From Planctomycetaceae bacterium (GTDB taxonomy: Bacteria > Planctomycetota > Planctomycetia > Pirellulales > UBA1268): DNA of 25,618 nucleotides. The notes below the pieces were generated by a model. That model was not told where the DNA came from. It did not search any database and saw only the letters and a program-made list of their open reading frames with translations. Made by a program: the position numbers and the translations under genes. Positions 1 through 8,799 of the stretch are shown here, piece by piece (positions within the stretch are counted from its first letter, which is position 1; every line of letters starts with the position of its first letter). Where the stretch lies: assembly GCA_947464585.1 (NCBI GenBank), contig CANHYS010000001.1:1-25618 (forward strand), in the 5' to 3' direction.

Positions 1-2844
1 GTGCTCGACGATAGCGTCCCTGCAGCGGTACGTTGGCGGTTGCTCGCAGCGCATTTGACCGCGATTAAGTTGCCTGAGTGGCTCGGTCGGCCGATCGAGA
101 AGGAATTGCAGAATCGGCTCGACCGACTCTTTAGTGGTTCAGGCCCGCAATCCGGTCTACGGAACGAGCCTCCTGGCGTTACCAGTTCAGACGGATTGCA
201 GGCTTTGGACTTTTGGGCCGGGCTGACGACGCAGTTTCCTGAAAACGCATTGCTGCTGAAGTCTTGGCGCGACTTCTACAAGGGCTTCAATAAGCTCAAA
301 GAAAAGATCAAGGCAAGCCAAGGAAAGGGCTTCAAGTGGGGGGGCGCGTCAAAGGCGATCCGTGAAGATGTCGCAGTGGTCGCCGACTCGCTATGCAAGA
401 TCAAGGGACTTCGGTCGTGTGCAGACATGGAGAAGCACCATGCAGCCCAATGCATCGGTCTGTTTCGCTCCGTGTTGAAGGCAAAGGAAACCGGAGTCAC
501 AGCCGAAGCGAGCAAGCAACTCGACGACCTGATCCAGCAACACCTCGATGCCAAAATGGCAGCCCGGGAGAAAAGCAAGTCGCGCAGGCATGCTGCTTCC
601 AGCGGCAAGCGGTCTGGTCGCTGGCGGTGGGCAGTAGCAGCCGCAGTAGCGATCGTGCTCGTGGGCGGCGGCGCGGCTCTTGCAATAAAATATCTGCAAA
701 AACCCTCGTCGAAGAGCACTCCCGACACAGCCGCTTCCAATGATCGTCAAGGTAAGGGCAACCGGGATAACGGTTCGCAACCGCATAAGCCCGGTGCTGT
801 GAAGGGCGAAGGAAAAGTTGAGGAACAGGCAGCGATCGGTAACAAGACAGGGACAGCGCCAACTGGCCGGGCACCGCCGCCGGAAGCCATTGCTAAGGTT
901 TCAGCCGAAGACGTCCAGCTCCGCCTTGGGGAGATCAAGGACGGAAAACTGATCGTGAACTGGGCTCCCGGAGTGTCTAAAAAAGGTAACTGCGAACTGA
1001 CTGGAAGTCTTCGCAAGGAAAATGGTGGAACTCAAGAATTCACACTTCCGATCAATGCTGAAAAACCTCCCTGCCAAATCCATCTTTACGATTATGGCTA
1101 CGGTACATTTTCCCTAGTCTTCAAAGTGACTCCGGCGAAGCCTGGCAAAGTGTTCGAACTAAAGAGCCCGGAAGTCCAATTCCCGCGCCCCCAAAACCCG
1201 ACCGTTGAAAGTCTTCGGCTGGTCATGCCTGACACGAATAAACCGGAACTTATCGCGCGGATTAAGGCTGACGATAAAGCATCGCGATACGGAAAACCGG
1301 TCTATTCGCTACGAGCCACTCGCCGCAAGGGTGAGCCGATGGGCGAAGTCATGGCAACATCCACAGTCAACCAAGATATTCACTTCACAAAACTTCCGGA
1401 CGAGCTTTTTCCAAATGACTTTCTCACAAGTGACGATCAGCGAGTCACGTTCCGAATTGTTCTGACACCGCCCGGGATAAAGTCCGGCGAATGGTCGGTG
1501 GAATCGATGCCGATAGAGGCAGCATTCGATGCCGGTGCGGAGATCGCTGCTCACATGAAGCGGCAAGTAAATGCAAAGACAGAGTTACAAGCAAAAGGGG
1601 TGTGCCCACTCACACCGGATATTCAAGCAAGAAACGACTTCACTGTACCACTTGTTCGGCTTCCAGCGTTATTGAAAGAGCATGAGATTGAACTCATTCT
1701 ATTGACACCAAAGTGGGAAGTTGCTCGTGGAGAGCTAAAGTTGGTCCGAAACCGTCCATCGACGAATGAAAACCCCTCGTGGGACCTGTCTGAGAAACAG
1801 GCCGCGGCGACCTCAGCGGACACAGTTACTGCTGCGCCGCAAAGTGAGCTAAAATGCGGCGAATTCTATATCGATCGGAGTGGCTGGCAGTCCGAACTAC
1901 GTTTTCGGCAAGCTGGAATAGATGAGCCGATTTTGGACGCACTGGGTCGTCTTTCCTTTTGCAAGTTGGGAATTATCTACCGGCCAGAAAAAGGGGTTCA
2001 GCAACTCGTTGCCTTACTTCAACTGCTAAAGCCTCTTCCGCACGACGGGGGGGTTGTTGGCGTGAAGTACGACGGCAAGGAAAAAAAATCAGTCGCGCAT
2101 GACGTTCCCATACCCAAGTTGGTAAACACACCAGAAATCGATTTTCGGCCGCCACCCTCGGCCACGAATGGGCCTGTCACAGCGACTTGTGACGGAAAAG
2201 TATTGTCGCTGGTAGTCGGGGAGAAGACCTTTGCAACAGCGAAACTCGACGTCATGCCCGCCGCCAGAAAAATAAGACTAATGCAGTTCATTTGGGCCGA
2301 ACATGATCCAGCACGCTCCCCAGAGTTCGTACAACTTCCGTTTAAAAAAACAGATGTCGTTAGTTTAATTATGCGACCAACCGTTACTTCAGGAAAGGTC
2401 GAAGACGAGTTTAGGAGCCACAGGTGTGGTGTGCTCGACGCGTCGAAACGTGAGCGTTTTTTCAACCAATTACGACTACCCACCAAGGTCGCGCTCAGTC
2501 CAGCCGACTGGCTGAAGCATGTGGAAGGGGCCGTGCCGGACGGTAGCGATGAATACGACCGATATGTCAGCAACTGCAAAGAGCGATCGCAGAGACTCGT
2601 TGAGCGGTACAAGGAGTTTGAGGGATTTATAAAGGCGGTTGACGGCAAGACGTTCAAGTTTGCGCCATGGAGTATTGAGTGGCAGGTCAAGCTCCCCGTG
2701 GGGACTGGAATCTTAGAGAGCGGGGATAATTACGAATCAGTTGGCGGACTTGCCGTCAAGGCGATTGTCTGTAGTGACAGCGAGAAAGCGGCAGAGGCTG
2801 CTCCCGTTCCCGCCAAAGCTGACGCTCCAGCTACTGCAAAATAG
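1..2844 (+). CDS. Large single-pass membrane protein of unknown function, possibly 5'-truncated
   Basis: I do not recognise this family. The reading frame begins with GTG at the first base of the window, so the real start may lie further left. Residues 1-205 are mostly helical and charged, with a basic stretch (KSKSRR) just before a clear membrane helix at about 210-231 (WRWAVAAAVAIVLVGGGAAL). A low-complexity Gly/Lys/Pro linker follows to about residue 300. The remaining ~640 residues look beta-rich with no membrane segment, suggesting an extracytoplasmic body after a cytoplasmic N-terminus (inferred from the positive-inside rule). The last ~20 residues are an Ala/Pro-rich tail. DNA between about 980 and 2450 is visibly richer in A/T than the genes that follow, which may indicate foreign origin. 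It is the first gene of a same-strand series and lies 70 bp before the next gene. Confidence 0.8.
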   Translation: MLDDSVPAAVRWRLLAAHLTAIKLPEWLGRPIEKELQNRLDRLFSGSGPQSGLRNEPPGVTSSDGLQALDFWAGLTTQFPENALLLKSWRDFYKGFNKLKEKIKASQGKGFKWGGASKAIREDVAVVADSLCKIKGLRSCADMEKHHAAQCIGLFRSVLKAKETGVTAEASKQLDDLIQQHLDAKMAAREKSKSRRHAASSGKRSGRWRWAVAAAVAIVLVGGGAALAIKYLQKPSSKSTPDTAASNDRQGKGNRDNGSQPHKPGAVKGEGKVEEQAAIGNKTGTAPTGRAPPPEAIAKVSAEDVQLRLGEIKDGKLIVNWAPGVSKKGNCELTGSLRKENGGTQEFTLPINAEKPPCQIHLYDYGYGTFSLVFKVTPAKPGKVFELKSPEVQFPRPQNPTVESLRLVMPDTNKPELIARIKADDKASRYGKPVYSLRATRRKGEPMGEVMATSTVNQDIHFTKLPDELFPNDFLTSDDQRVTFRIVLTPPGIKSGEWSVESMPIEAAFDAGAEIAAHMKRQVNAKTELQAKGVCPLTPDIQARNDFTVPLVRLPALLKEHEIELILLTPKWEVARGELKLVRNRPSTNENPSWDLSEKQAAATSADTVTAAPQSELKCGEFYIDRSGWQSELRFRQAGIDEPILDALGRLSFCKLGIIYRPEKGVQQLVALLQLLKPLPHDGGVVGVKYDGKEKKSVAHDVPIPKLVNTPEIDFRPPPSATNGPVTATCDGKVLSLVVGEKTFATAKLDVMPAARKIRLMQFIWAEHDPARSPEFVQLPFKKTDVVSLIMRPTVTSGKVEDEFRSHRCGVLDASKRERFFNQLRLPTKVALSPADWLKHVEGAVPDGSDEYDRYVSNCKERSQRLVERYKEFEGFIKAVDGKTFKFAPWSIEWQVKLPVGTGILESGDNYESVGGLAVKAIVCSDSEKAAEAAPVPAKADAPATAK

Positions 2845-2914
2845 TTTTGGTTCTGTTGTCTAAAAAGATCATCAGTCAAGCTCGGGTAAAGTCTGAGCCA
2901 GGAAACATTCATCG

Positions 2915-4432
2915 ATGACACTCGTTCGTTCATTTGCGATGCTTGGTGCGGCCGTTTCGCCGCTGGTGGCCCTTACCGCATTGGCGTTTCTTGGCGGCGG
3001 CGGGAAGACAGAGGCCACGAGCTACGAGCCGGCGGAGGTCGCTGCGCTTGACGCCGTCGAGGCGGCCACCAGCGCTAGGATCGCCAAGCTGCCGGAGGTC
3101 GAGGCCGCCGCTGCGGAGGATCCGGCGGGGTTCTCGTCCGGGGGAGATCCTGTCGCCTCCCTGTCACTGCCATACGAGGTCGCCCAGCAGCTGGCCGAGG
3201 CTGAAAAGGCTATCCGATCCGACGATGTTGGCATCGTTCAGCGGGCCAAGAAGAGCCTGCAAAAGCTCGCTGGTGACAGGCTGCCGGCAATCGAAAAACT
3301 TCGGCCCCACGGAGACAGTCTGGCTAAGGCGATCGCGGGTCGCGCGTCGGCGATCGAGCACCACGAGGTCTGGCTGTCGAAGCGAGCGGTCGTGCGCGAG
3401 ACCCTCGTCAGCGCTGCAGCGGCGATTGCCGACGGCCCTGAGATCGATGGCGAGAAAAAGTGCCTGGAATTGCTTCGGAAGTTGCAGAAGGACCTGCCGG
3501 AGGTGGCCGATGCCGACGCCGTTGGTGCTGAACCGACCGATGCGCTGACGGTAGACGAGGCTGAGGCGGTGGCAAAGCTCGCGTCACGGGCGACCTTTCG
3601 CGAGCAATTCTTCACGGCGCGGCGCGCCACGGTGGCGAAGAGTGAGAAGACGTCTGAGCTCAAGTCCGAGCTCGACGCTTGGGACGCCTTCTTCAAGACG
3701 TATGCGAAGGCAGGTGCCCCCGACTCCCGCGACGCCGCGTTGTTCGAGGAAGGCAAGAAGCTTCGCTACGAAGCGGAGCTTACTTGGCGTTGGGCGTTGG
3801 CGTTGAGCCAGCCTTCGGTTGGCGGGCTCGTCACCAAGGTGGCGGATTGGCGACGCGTATCGAGGACGGCGAAAAACGAGGACACGTCGGATCAGCAGGC
3901 CGCTGCCGAACTCGTGCGTTCGTGGCTGGTCAAAAACATCCCGCCGGCGCCGTCGAGACCAAAGGGGCTCGACGGCCTGCAGGAGGGGTTCACTGACCCG
4001 GCGAACAAGAGAAAGTTCGGGTATTTCAAGCCCGTGCCGCAAACCGACAAGCAGTTTTACTATTGGTCGGACAACACGTTGAGGAAGACAAAGCCCAAAG
4101 GCGAATCGCAATTTAATCTCCGGTCTCCGCCATCCGGGCCGGTGTATCTGGCGTTGCTCTTGGACTATGACCGCTGCCGAAAGGCATTTCTTACCGAGGG
4201 GCACAAGACCGCTCAGGGTTCGGCGACGTTTCGCGATGAATGCAACAGCATTGGCCAGAAATACCAGGAGTACCTAGCTGTGTACCCTCAGCAAGAGCCC
4301 GACAATCCGATCGATGCCGAGGCGAAAGGCTGGGAGGAAACATTCGCGAAGGCCGAAAAGATCGCGGCCGAACTGGTGGCTGAGGGAGACAAGGCGGGCG
4401 TGTGGGGGTTGCTGGCTCCAGTCGCCAACTAG
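2915..4432 (+). CDS. Exported or membrane-anchored helical protein of unknown function
   Basis: 505 aa, no recognised family. Residues 7-27 (FAMLGAAVSPLVALTALAFL) form a hydrophobic segment that could be a signal peptide or an N-terminal anchor. No lipobox cysteine is present. Residues about 40-340 are Ala/Glu/Lys-rich and strongly helical, likely coiled coil or a helical bundle. The C-terminal ~160 residues are more mixed, with aromatic clusters (FGYF, FYYW) suggesting a small folded domain. The ATG is preceded by an AGGA about 11 bases upstream. Codon use is high-GC, unlike the middle of the preceding gene. It sits between the large membrane protein and the vWA genes, so it is probably an envelope component of the same cluster (inference from position only). 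Confidence 0.8.
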   Translation: MTLVRSFAMLGAAVSPLVALTALAFLGGGGKTEATSYEPAEVAALDAVEAATSARIAKLPEVEAAAAEDPAGFSSGGDPVASLSLPYEVAQQLAEAEKAIRSDDVGIVQRAKKSLQKLAGDRLPAIEKLRPHGDSLAKAIAGRASAIEHHEVWLSKRAVVRETLVSAAAAIADGPEIDGEKKCLELLRKLQKDLPEVADADAVGAEPTDALTVDEAEAVAKLASRATFREQFFTARRATVAKSEKTSELKSELDAWDAFFKTYAKAGAPDSRDAALFEEGKKLRYEAELTWRWALALSQPSVGGLVTKVADWRRVSRTAKNEDTSDQQAAAELVRSWLVKNIPPAPSRPKGLDGLQEGFTDPANKRKFGYFKPVPQTDKQFYYWSDNTLRKTKPKGESQFNLRSPPSGPVYLALLLDYDRCRKAFLTEGHKTAQGSATFRDECNSIGQKYQEYLAVYPQQEPDNPIDAEAKGWEETFAKAEKIAAELVAEGDKAGVWGLLAPVAN

Positions 4433-4442
4433 GGGCTTGAAA

Positions 4443-4507
4443 GGGCGTGAATTCGTTCCGCTTGACACATTGCTGGCGGCTGGCAGACTGATCACGTTCT
4501 CACGCCC
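4443..4507 (+). promoter_or_regulatory. Possible promoter flanked by an inverted repeat, upstream of the vWA genes
   Basis: The 195-bp gap before the vWA gene contains TTGACA at 4462-4467, a consensus -35 box, but the sequence about 17 bases further on (AGACTG) is a poor -10. The region is bracketed by inverted arms GGGCGTGA (4443-4450) and TCACGCCC (4500-4507), which could be an operator or a large stem. Together they suggest that the vWA-PP2C genes may have their own transcription start. Support is only by eye. Confidence 0.25.
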
Positions 4508-4627
4508 GAGAGGGGGTTGCCCACCGGCGCCGGGATCTCTGGCAGTAGCACGACTGCGGCCCATAAACCACTTCGATACACCACAAATCCCAGACTTATC
4601 CGAGTCCGTCGCCAAGGAGACCATTCA

Positions 4628-5479
4628 ATGGCTTATTCGCAGGAAATCAGTCGGCAAAACAAGGCTCTCTTCATCTTTCTGCTCGACCAGTCGTTTTCGA
4701 TGGAAGACCCACTTGCAGGTGGTGAACGCAAGATTGACCAGCTCGCGCTCGCGATGAATGCATGGTTGCAAAACATGGTGATCTCGTGCTCGAAGGCCGA
4801 GGGATTCAAGGATTATCTGGACATTGCCATCATCGGTTACGGCACGGATCAGGAGTCGAACCCGATCATCGGCCCAGCGCTGCTTGGACCACTCGCTGGA
4901 CGTGAGATCGTTTCCATCAATGACATCGCCACGAATCCTGCCCGCATGGAGACGGTGACGGCGTTGATCCCTGATGAAGAGACCGGCGAAATGCTGCCGA
5001 TGGAACAGCAGGCACCCGTCTGGGTCGACGCCATGACTCAGGGTGCCACGCCTATCTGCTCGGCGATCGTGAAGGCATGCGAAATCATCGATGCGTGGAT
5101 CCCGCAGCATGATTCGAGCTTTCCGCCGATCGTGATCAACATCACTGACGGCGAGTCGAGCGAGGGCGATCCGATCCCGTACGCCGAATCGCTCAAGCAG
5201 CGAGGCACGAAGGACGGCAACGTGCTGTTCTTCAACTGCTGCTTGTCGGCGACGCCTGCTGACCCCTTTCTTTTCCGTGGTAATGGGGAGTTGATGCCGG
5301 ACGAGTTTGCCCGGCAGCTTTTTCAGATGTCGAGCGTGTTGCCGGAGTCAATGATCAACAAGGCCCGTGCGGACGGCCAAGACCTTGAAGCCAATGCCCG
5401 CGGCATGGCCTACAACGCCGACATGGTGGCCTTGATCAAGTTTCTCGACATGGGAACTCGCGCAGCGACGCTCAGGTAG
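4628..5479 (+). CDS. TerY-like von Willebrand factor A domain protein with intact MIDAS
   Basis: 283 aa, essentially one vWA domain. The metal-ion-dependent adhesion site is complete: DQSFS at residues 20-24 (DxSxS), Thr141 in GATPICSA, and Asp174 in NITDGESS. This should bind a divalent metal and a partner protein. There is no signal peptide or membrane segment, so it is cytosolic, as in TerY-type vWA proteins that are commonly found beside PP2C phosphatases. A family-specific motif GPLAGRE lies at 87-93. An in-frame upstream start at 4517 exists, but ATG 4628 has an AGGAG at 4615-4619 with ideal spacing and begins directly before the first vWA strand, so I chose it. The next gene carries two more domains of the same subfamily. 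The role as a scaffold in a phosphorylation-linked system is inferred from family context. Confidence 0.92.
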   Translation: MAYSQEISRQNKALFIFLLDQSFSMEDPLAGGERKIDQLALAMNAWLQNMVISCSKAEGFKDYLDIAIIGYGTDQESNPIIGPALLGPLAGREIVSINDIATNPARMETVTALIPDEETGEMLPMEQQAPVWVDAMTQGATPICSAIVKACEIIDAWIPQHDSSFPPIVINITDGESSEGDPIPYAESLKQRGTKDGNVLFFNCCLSATPADPFLFRGNGELMPDEFARQLFQMSSVLPESMINKARADGQDLEANARGMAYNADMVALIKFLDMGTRAATLR

Positions 5480-5542
5480 TTCGCCTGCCGAAGTTGTTAT
5501 TTCTGATCCCCGAAGAATCTTCCCCCAGGAGATGGCACGGTC

Positions 5543-7363
5543 ATGAGTGGCAATAATTGCGTGTTGGTTCTTGTCGATGAATCATCTGCCATGTCCGCTG
5601 TGATGCGCGACAAGTTGGCCGATGGAACGGAGTCGACGAAGACAAACGCCGCGAGGGTGGCTACCAGCATCAATAATCTCCTTCGGCAGCTGGCCGATGG
5701 GCCTGCTTGCGATGTGGCGCTCGTAGGCTATCGCTCCAATGCGGAGGGGGAAGCTGACGTCGGCTGCAGGTGGCTTGACGGTCTGGCCGGCCGGGAGTTC
5801 GTGTCGTCTGCGGATCTTCACGCGGCAGCTCGAAGCGAGGCACGGACGCGGCGGGTGCCGCAGTCTGATGGCAGTTTCAGCGAGGAGCCGGTTAGTTTCT
5901 CGGTCTGGTACGAGCCCGTTCTCGGGGCGAAGTCGCCGCAGATCGCGGCTTTTCGTTTCTGCCGAGATCTGGTTGGTCGTTGGAAGGCCGCTGGCGGCAG
6001 CACCGGTGGTCAGCCGCTGATCATGCATGTGTTTTCAGGGGCATCTGCTGATGGCAGCCCCCAGGTGGTAGTCGATGAGATCCTGCAGACGGCTGGTGCT
6101 GACGGCAAACCGATCATTGTTCAATGCCATATGGCGGCGTCGTCATCGCTGGTCACCACTGCATTCCCGTCGAAGCAGGCCTATCTCGCGTCTGGGATGG
6201 CCAGAGATTTGTTCGGCCGTGCCTCTGAACTGCCGCACGCGATGCAAGACACGCTTAAGGCCGCGAAGGTGAAAGTACAGGCTGCGGGGCGGGCGCTCGT
6301 CCACAACGCAAAAATCGCAGACCTCTTCCATTGCTTGCAACTTGTGAAGCAGCATGTCGCCGGCAATGTCGGAGGCTCGTCTTCTGCAGGAACGAAGGCA
6401 CCTGTTACTCCGGTTGTGACTCCTGTTCATCCGGCCGATGTGAGCCCGCCAGTCGCAGCCACGCCGCTGTCCGACTCGACACCTTCCGTGGCCGGAATGC
6501 AGCCCACCGACTCTCAGCCAGCCGATCTTCAGCCAGTGACCACGGCCTCGCCGGCGTCGCATGCTGGGGAGGCTGTTGGGCTGGCCGTTCTGGTGCTTGA
6601 CCGTTCGGTGGCCGATCCCTTCGGCGGGAGTCTCGTGAATCCCTGCAGCAGGCTTCAGGAAGCGGCCAACGAAATCCTGAAGCAACTTTCGTCCAAACGG
6701 TGTCTCGACCTCGCCATCGACACGGCCATCGTCTCGTATGGGCAGGGCAGCAACGGTCAGCCGGATGTTCGTAGCACGTTCGACGGACCGCTGGCGGGCC
6801 GGGCGTTCGTCCGTAACAGTGAGTTGCCTGGTGGCGCCATCCGTGTGGAGGAGGCGGAAACGCAGGTGTCGAACGGCGCAGGCGGGATTGTTACGATCAA
6901 CAAGAAAACCCCAATCTACTTCGACGTCGAACCCGCTGGCGGGGTCTCGCCGCAGCCGGCATTCGCGGCCGCAGCGGCCATAATCGGCGAGTGGTGCGGC
7001 CAGCACCCCACGGGACGGGCGCCGATGATTCTGCACCTCACCAGGGGCTCGCAGGACCCGGCCGAGATAGCCGCCGCCGTTGCCGAAGTATCGTCGCTGC
7101 ATACGTCCGCCGGCCCGGTGCTGATCCACAATCTTGTAGTCACGGAATCGCCCCACAAGGCACTGTCGTATCCAGACAGCGCTGCTGACATCGACGGAGA
7201 AGGGTTAAAGGCTCTCTGGGAAGCCTCGAGCCCGCTGCCTGGTTGGGAGGGGCTCAAGGAAGGGAAGAGGCCTTATTTGACGGCGACTTCTCGTGGCTTC
7301 GTCGTCAATGGGAAGTTCGACGCTCTCGCGGACGAATTCAACGCCGCATTGGCACCGGCCTGA
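5543..7363 (+). CDS. Protein with two degenerate vWA-like domains joined by a Pro/Ser/Thr linker
   Basis: 606 aa. Domain 1 spans about residues 1-275 and domain 2 about 344-606, separated by a Pro/Ser/Thr/Val-rich linker (about 278-342). Each domain begins with a hydrophobic strand and a degenerate MIDAS loop: DESSA at 12-16 and DRSVA at 353-357, where the last Ser of DxSxS is Ala. The MIDAS Asp of the neighbouring vWA protein (ITDGES) is replaced by VFSGAS in domain 1 and HLTRGS in domain 2. Both keep the signature LAGREF (81-86) or LAGRAF (417-422), so all three vWA units of the locus are paralogues. The ATG has an AGGAG at 5527-5531. Loss of metal ligands suggests metal-independent binding domains rather than active MIDAS sites (inference). 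No membrane segment is seen. Confidence 0.88.
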   Translation: MSGNNCVLVLVDESSAMSAVMRDKLADGTESTKTNAARVATSINNLLRQLADGPACDVALVGYRSNAEGEADVGCRWLDGLAGREFVSSADLHAAARSEARTRRVPQSDGSFSEEPVSFSVWYEPVLGAKSPQIAAFRFCRDLVGRWKAAGGSTGGQPLIMHVFSGASADGSPQVVVDEILQTAGADGKPIIVQCHMAASSSLVTTAFPSKQAYLASGMARDLFGRASELPHAMQDTLKAAKVKVQAAGRALVHNAKIADLFHCLQLVKQHVAGNVGGSSSAGTKAPVTPVVTPVHPADVSPPVAATPLSDSTPSVAGMQPTDSQPADLQPVTTASPASHAGEAVGLAVLVLDRSVADPFGGSLVNPCSRLQEAANEILKQLSSKRCLDLAIDTAIVSYGQGSNGQPDVRSTFDGPLAGRAFVRNSELPGGAIRVEEAETQVSNGAGGIVTINKKTPIYFDVEPAGGVSPQPAFAAAAAIIGEWCGQHPTGRAPMILHLTRGSQDPAEIAAAVAEVSSLHTSAGPVLIHNLVVTESPHKALSYPDSAADIDGEGLKALWEASSPLPGWEGLKEGKRPYLTATSRGFVVNGKFDALADEFNAALAPA

Positions 7364-7419
7364 CGTACGGGATCCTCTCTGAAGCCTCCTCGGGCCGCTT
7401 ACCGAACTTGGGATAAATC

Positions 7420-8739
7420 ATGCGTTTCCGTTCGCATCAGTCGTGGTTTCCCAAGGAAGTCGATCTCCCGAATGACTATGAAGACGCCTCGGCACGCAGC
7501 GAGAAGACTGGTCGGGCTGTCATTGCCGACGGTGTGTCATCGGCGATATTCTCGCGCACGTGGGCCCGCCTGCTGACACGGACTGCGGTGGCGAATCCAC
7601 CGGCTGTCACGGACGACACCGCCCTCATGCAGTGGGTCGCAGACCTGCAGAAACTCTGGCGCGAGGGCATTAATTTCAAAGCCCTGCCTTGGAATCTGAA
7701 GCCTAAGGCAGCGTCGACCGGCGCGCAAGCAACGCTACTCTTGATCGATATCGAGCCGAGTGCTTTGCCTGATGGTGCCGAGGCCGCGAGTGGGCCGGTG
7801 GAGTATCGCCTGCAGGCCCACGCCCTTGGCGACTGCAACCTCTTTCTGATCCGCAATGGCGAGAGAGTCCTGTCGTTTCCGATGACCGATTCCGTGGCAT
7901 TCGCATCTCCGCCCGAGGTCTTCAGTAGCATTGCCAAGAATGTGGCCTATGCGGCCAAGTTCCAGCATCTCGATGACCGCTGCTGCGAAGGAGATCTGCT
8001 GGTGGCCTGCACTGACGCCATCGGACTGTGGGCCATGCAGGAATACGAGGCAGGGAAGCAAGTCGATTGGATGCGCTACTGGGGGAACGACGAGGCATGG
8101 CAGGCCGATATTCAGCACCACCGTGCGTTGCCTGCCGGCACTCCGGGGCGGATGCGGATTGACGACTGTACACTTCTACTCCTTCAGGTGGTTGCTGAAA
8201 CCACCGACGAGTCAGAGCCAGACGCACAGCCGGACCGTTCCGATGAGCCGTTCATGCTGCATGGCGCTGAGCTGCCGGCGGCGGATGCGGACAAAGGCGA
8301 TGCCACGGAGCAGATGACCGGGAATGGAGAGACTCGCACAGATCAGGCTGGTGAATCGGCGGACGGAGCGGAGCCGGAGAAGGCGCTGGCTGCCAGCGAG
8401 CCGGCTCCCCTACCGGAAACTGCTGCAGCGGAGAAGGTTGCGCAAGAGAGCATTGTCGCGGAGGTCGCTGCATGCGACGGCGAGCCCGCTATCGCCATTG
8501 GGGATGCCTCGCCTCAAGCAGACGATGGAACGGGTTGTGTCGCGATTCCGGAGGCCGCCGCAGCCCATTCACAGTCAGGCCAGCCGCCATCAAGTGAACC
8601 GGTCACGCCAGCCGTCGCCGAGTCATCCGCTTCGGCAGGAGTGGACGAACCACCGATGGACGTGCCCGGTGGCGAACAATCGTCACCGCCGGCAGAGCAT
8701 CGCAGCAAGAGTTGGTTAGCCAGGCTTTTTCCCAGCTGA
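7420..8739 (+). CDS. PP2C-family serine/threonine protein phosphatase with long disordered C-terminal tail
   Basis: 439 aa. Residues 1-260 are a PP2C (PPM) phosphatase: ADGVS at 36-40 (metal-binding Asp-Gly), GDCNLFLIRNGE at 137-148 (core GD strand), TDAIG at 198-202 (corresponding to the SDGL/TDG motif) and DDCT at 248-251 (final metal Asp). NDYEDA near residue 18 corresponds to the N-terminal metal/phosphate region. The enzyme should remove phosphate from Ser/Thr residues, using two metal ions. Residues 261-425 are a low-complexity Ala/Glu/Pro/Ser tail. The last ten residues (KSWLARLFPS) are a sharply hydrophobic/basic amphipathic end that could dock to a partner or membrane. vWA plus PP2C adjacency matches the known TerY-type phosphorylation gene sets, but the protein kinase normally found with them is not in this window. 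The Shine-Dalgarno is weak. Confidence 0.88.
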   Translation: MRFRSHQSWFPKEVDLPNDYEDASARSEKTGRAVIADGVSSAIFSRTWARLLTRTAVANPPAVTDDTALMQWVADLQKLWREGINFKALPWNLKPKAASTGAQATLLLIDIEPSALPDGAEAASGPVEYRLQAHALGDCNLFLIRNGERVLSFPMTDSVAFASPPEVFSSIAKNVAYAAKFQHLDDRCCEGDLLVACTDAIGLWAMQEYEAGKQVDWMRYWGNDEAWQADIQHHRALPAGTPGRMRIDDCTLLLLQVVAETTDESEPDAQPDRSDEPFMLHGAELPAADADKGDATEQMTGNGETRTDQAGESADGAEPEKALAASEPAPLPETAAAEKVAQESIVAEVAACDGEPAIAIGDASPQADDGTGCVAIPEAAAAHSQSGQPPSSEPVTPAVAESSASAGVDEPPMDVPGGEQSSPPAEHRSKSWLARLFPS

Positions 8740-8799
8740 CACGGCCGACTAACGGACCAAATAATCCCAGGTTTCGACCCCCTTTTCCCGGGTCTTGGT

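Noticed and set aside
4517..4627. N-terminal extension of the vWA protein from ATG 4517
   Set aside because: The strong AGGAG at 4615-4619 fits ATG 4628, and the extra 37 residues have no family-like character.
6143..7156. 337-codon open frame on the - strand
   Set aside because: Lies entirely antisense to the tandem vWA-like gene and shows no domain pattern.
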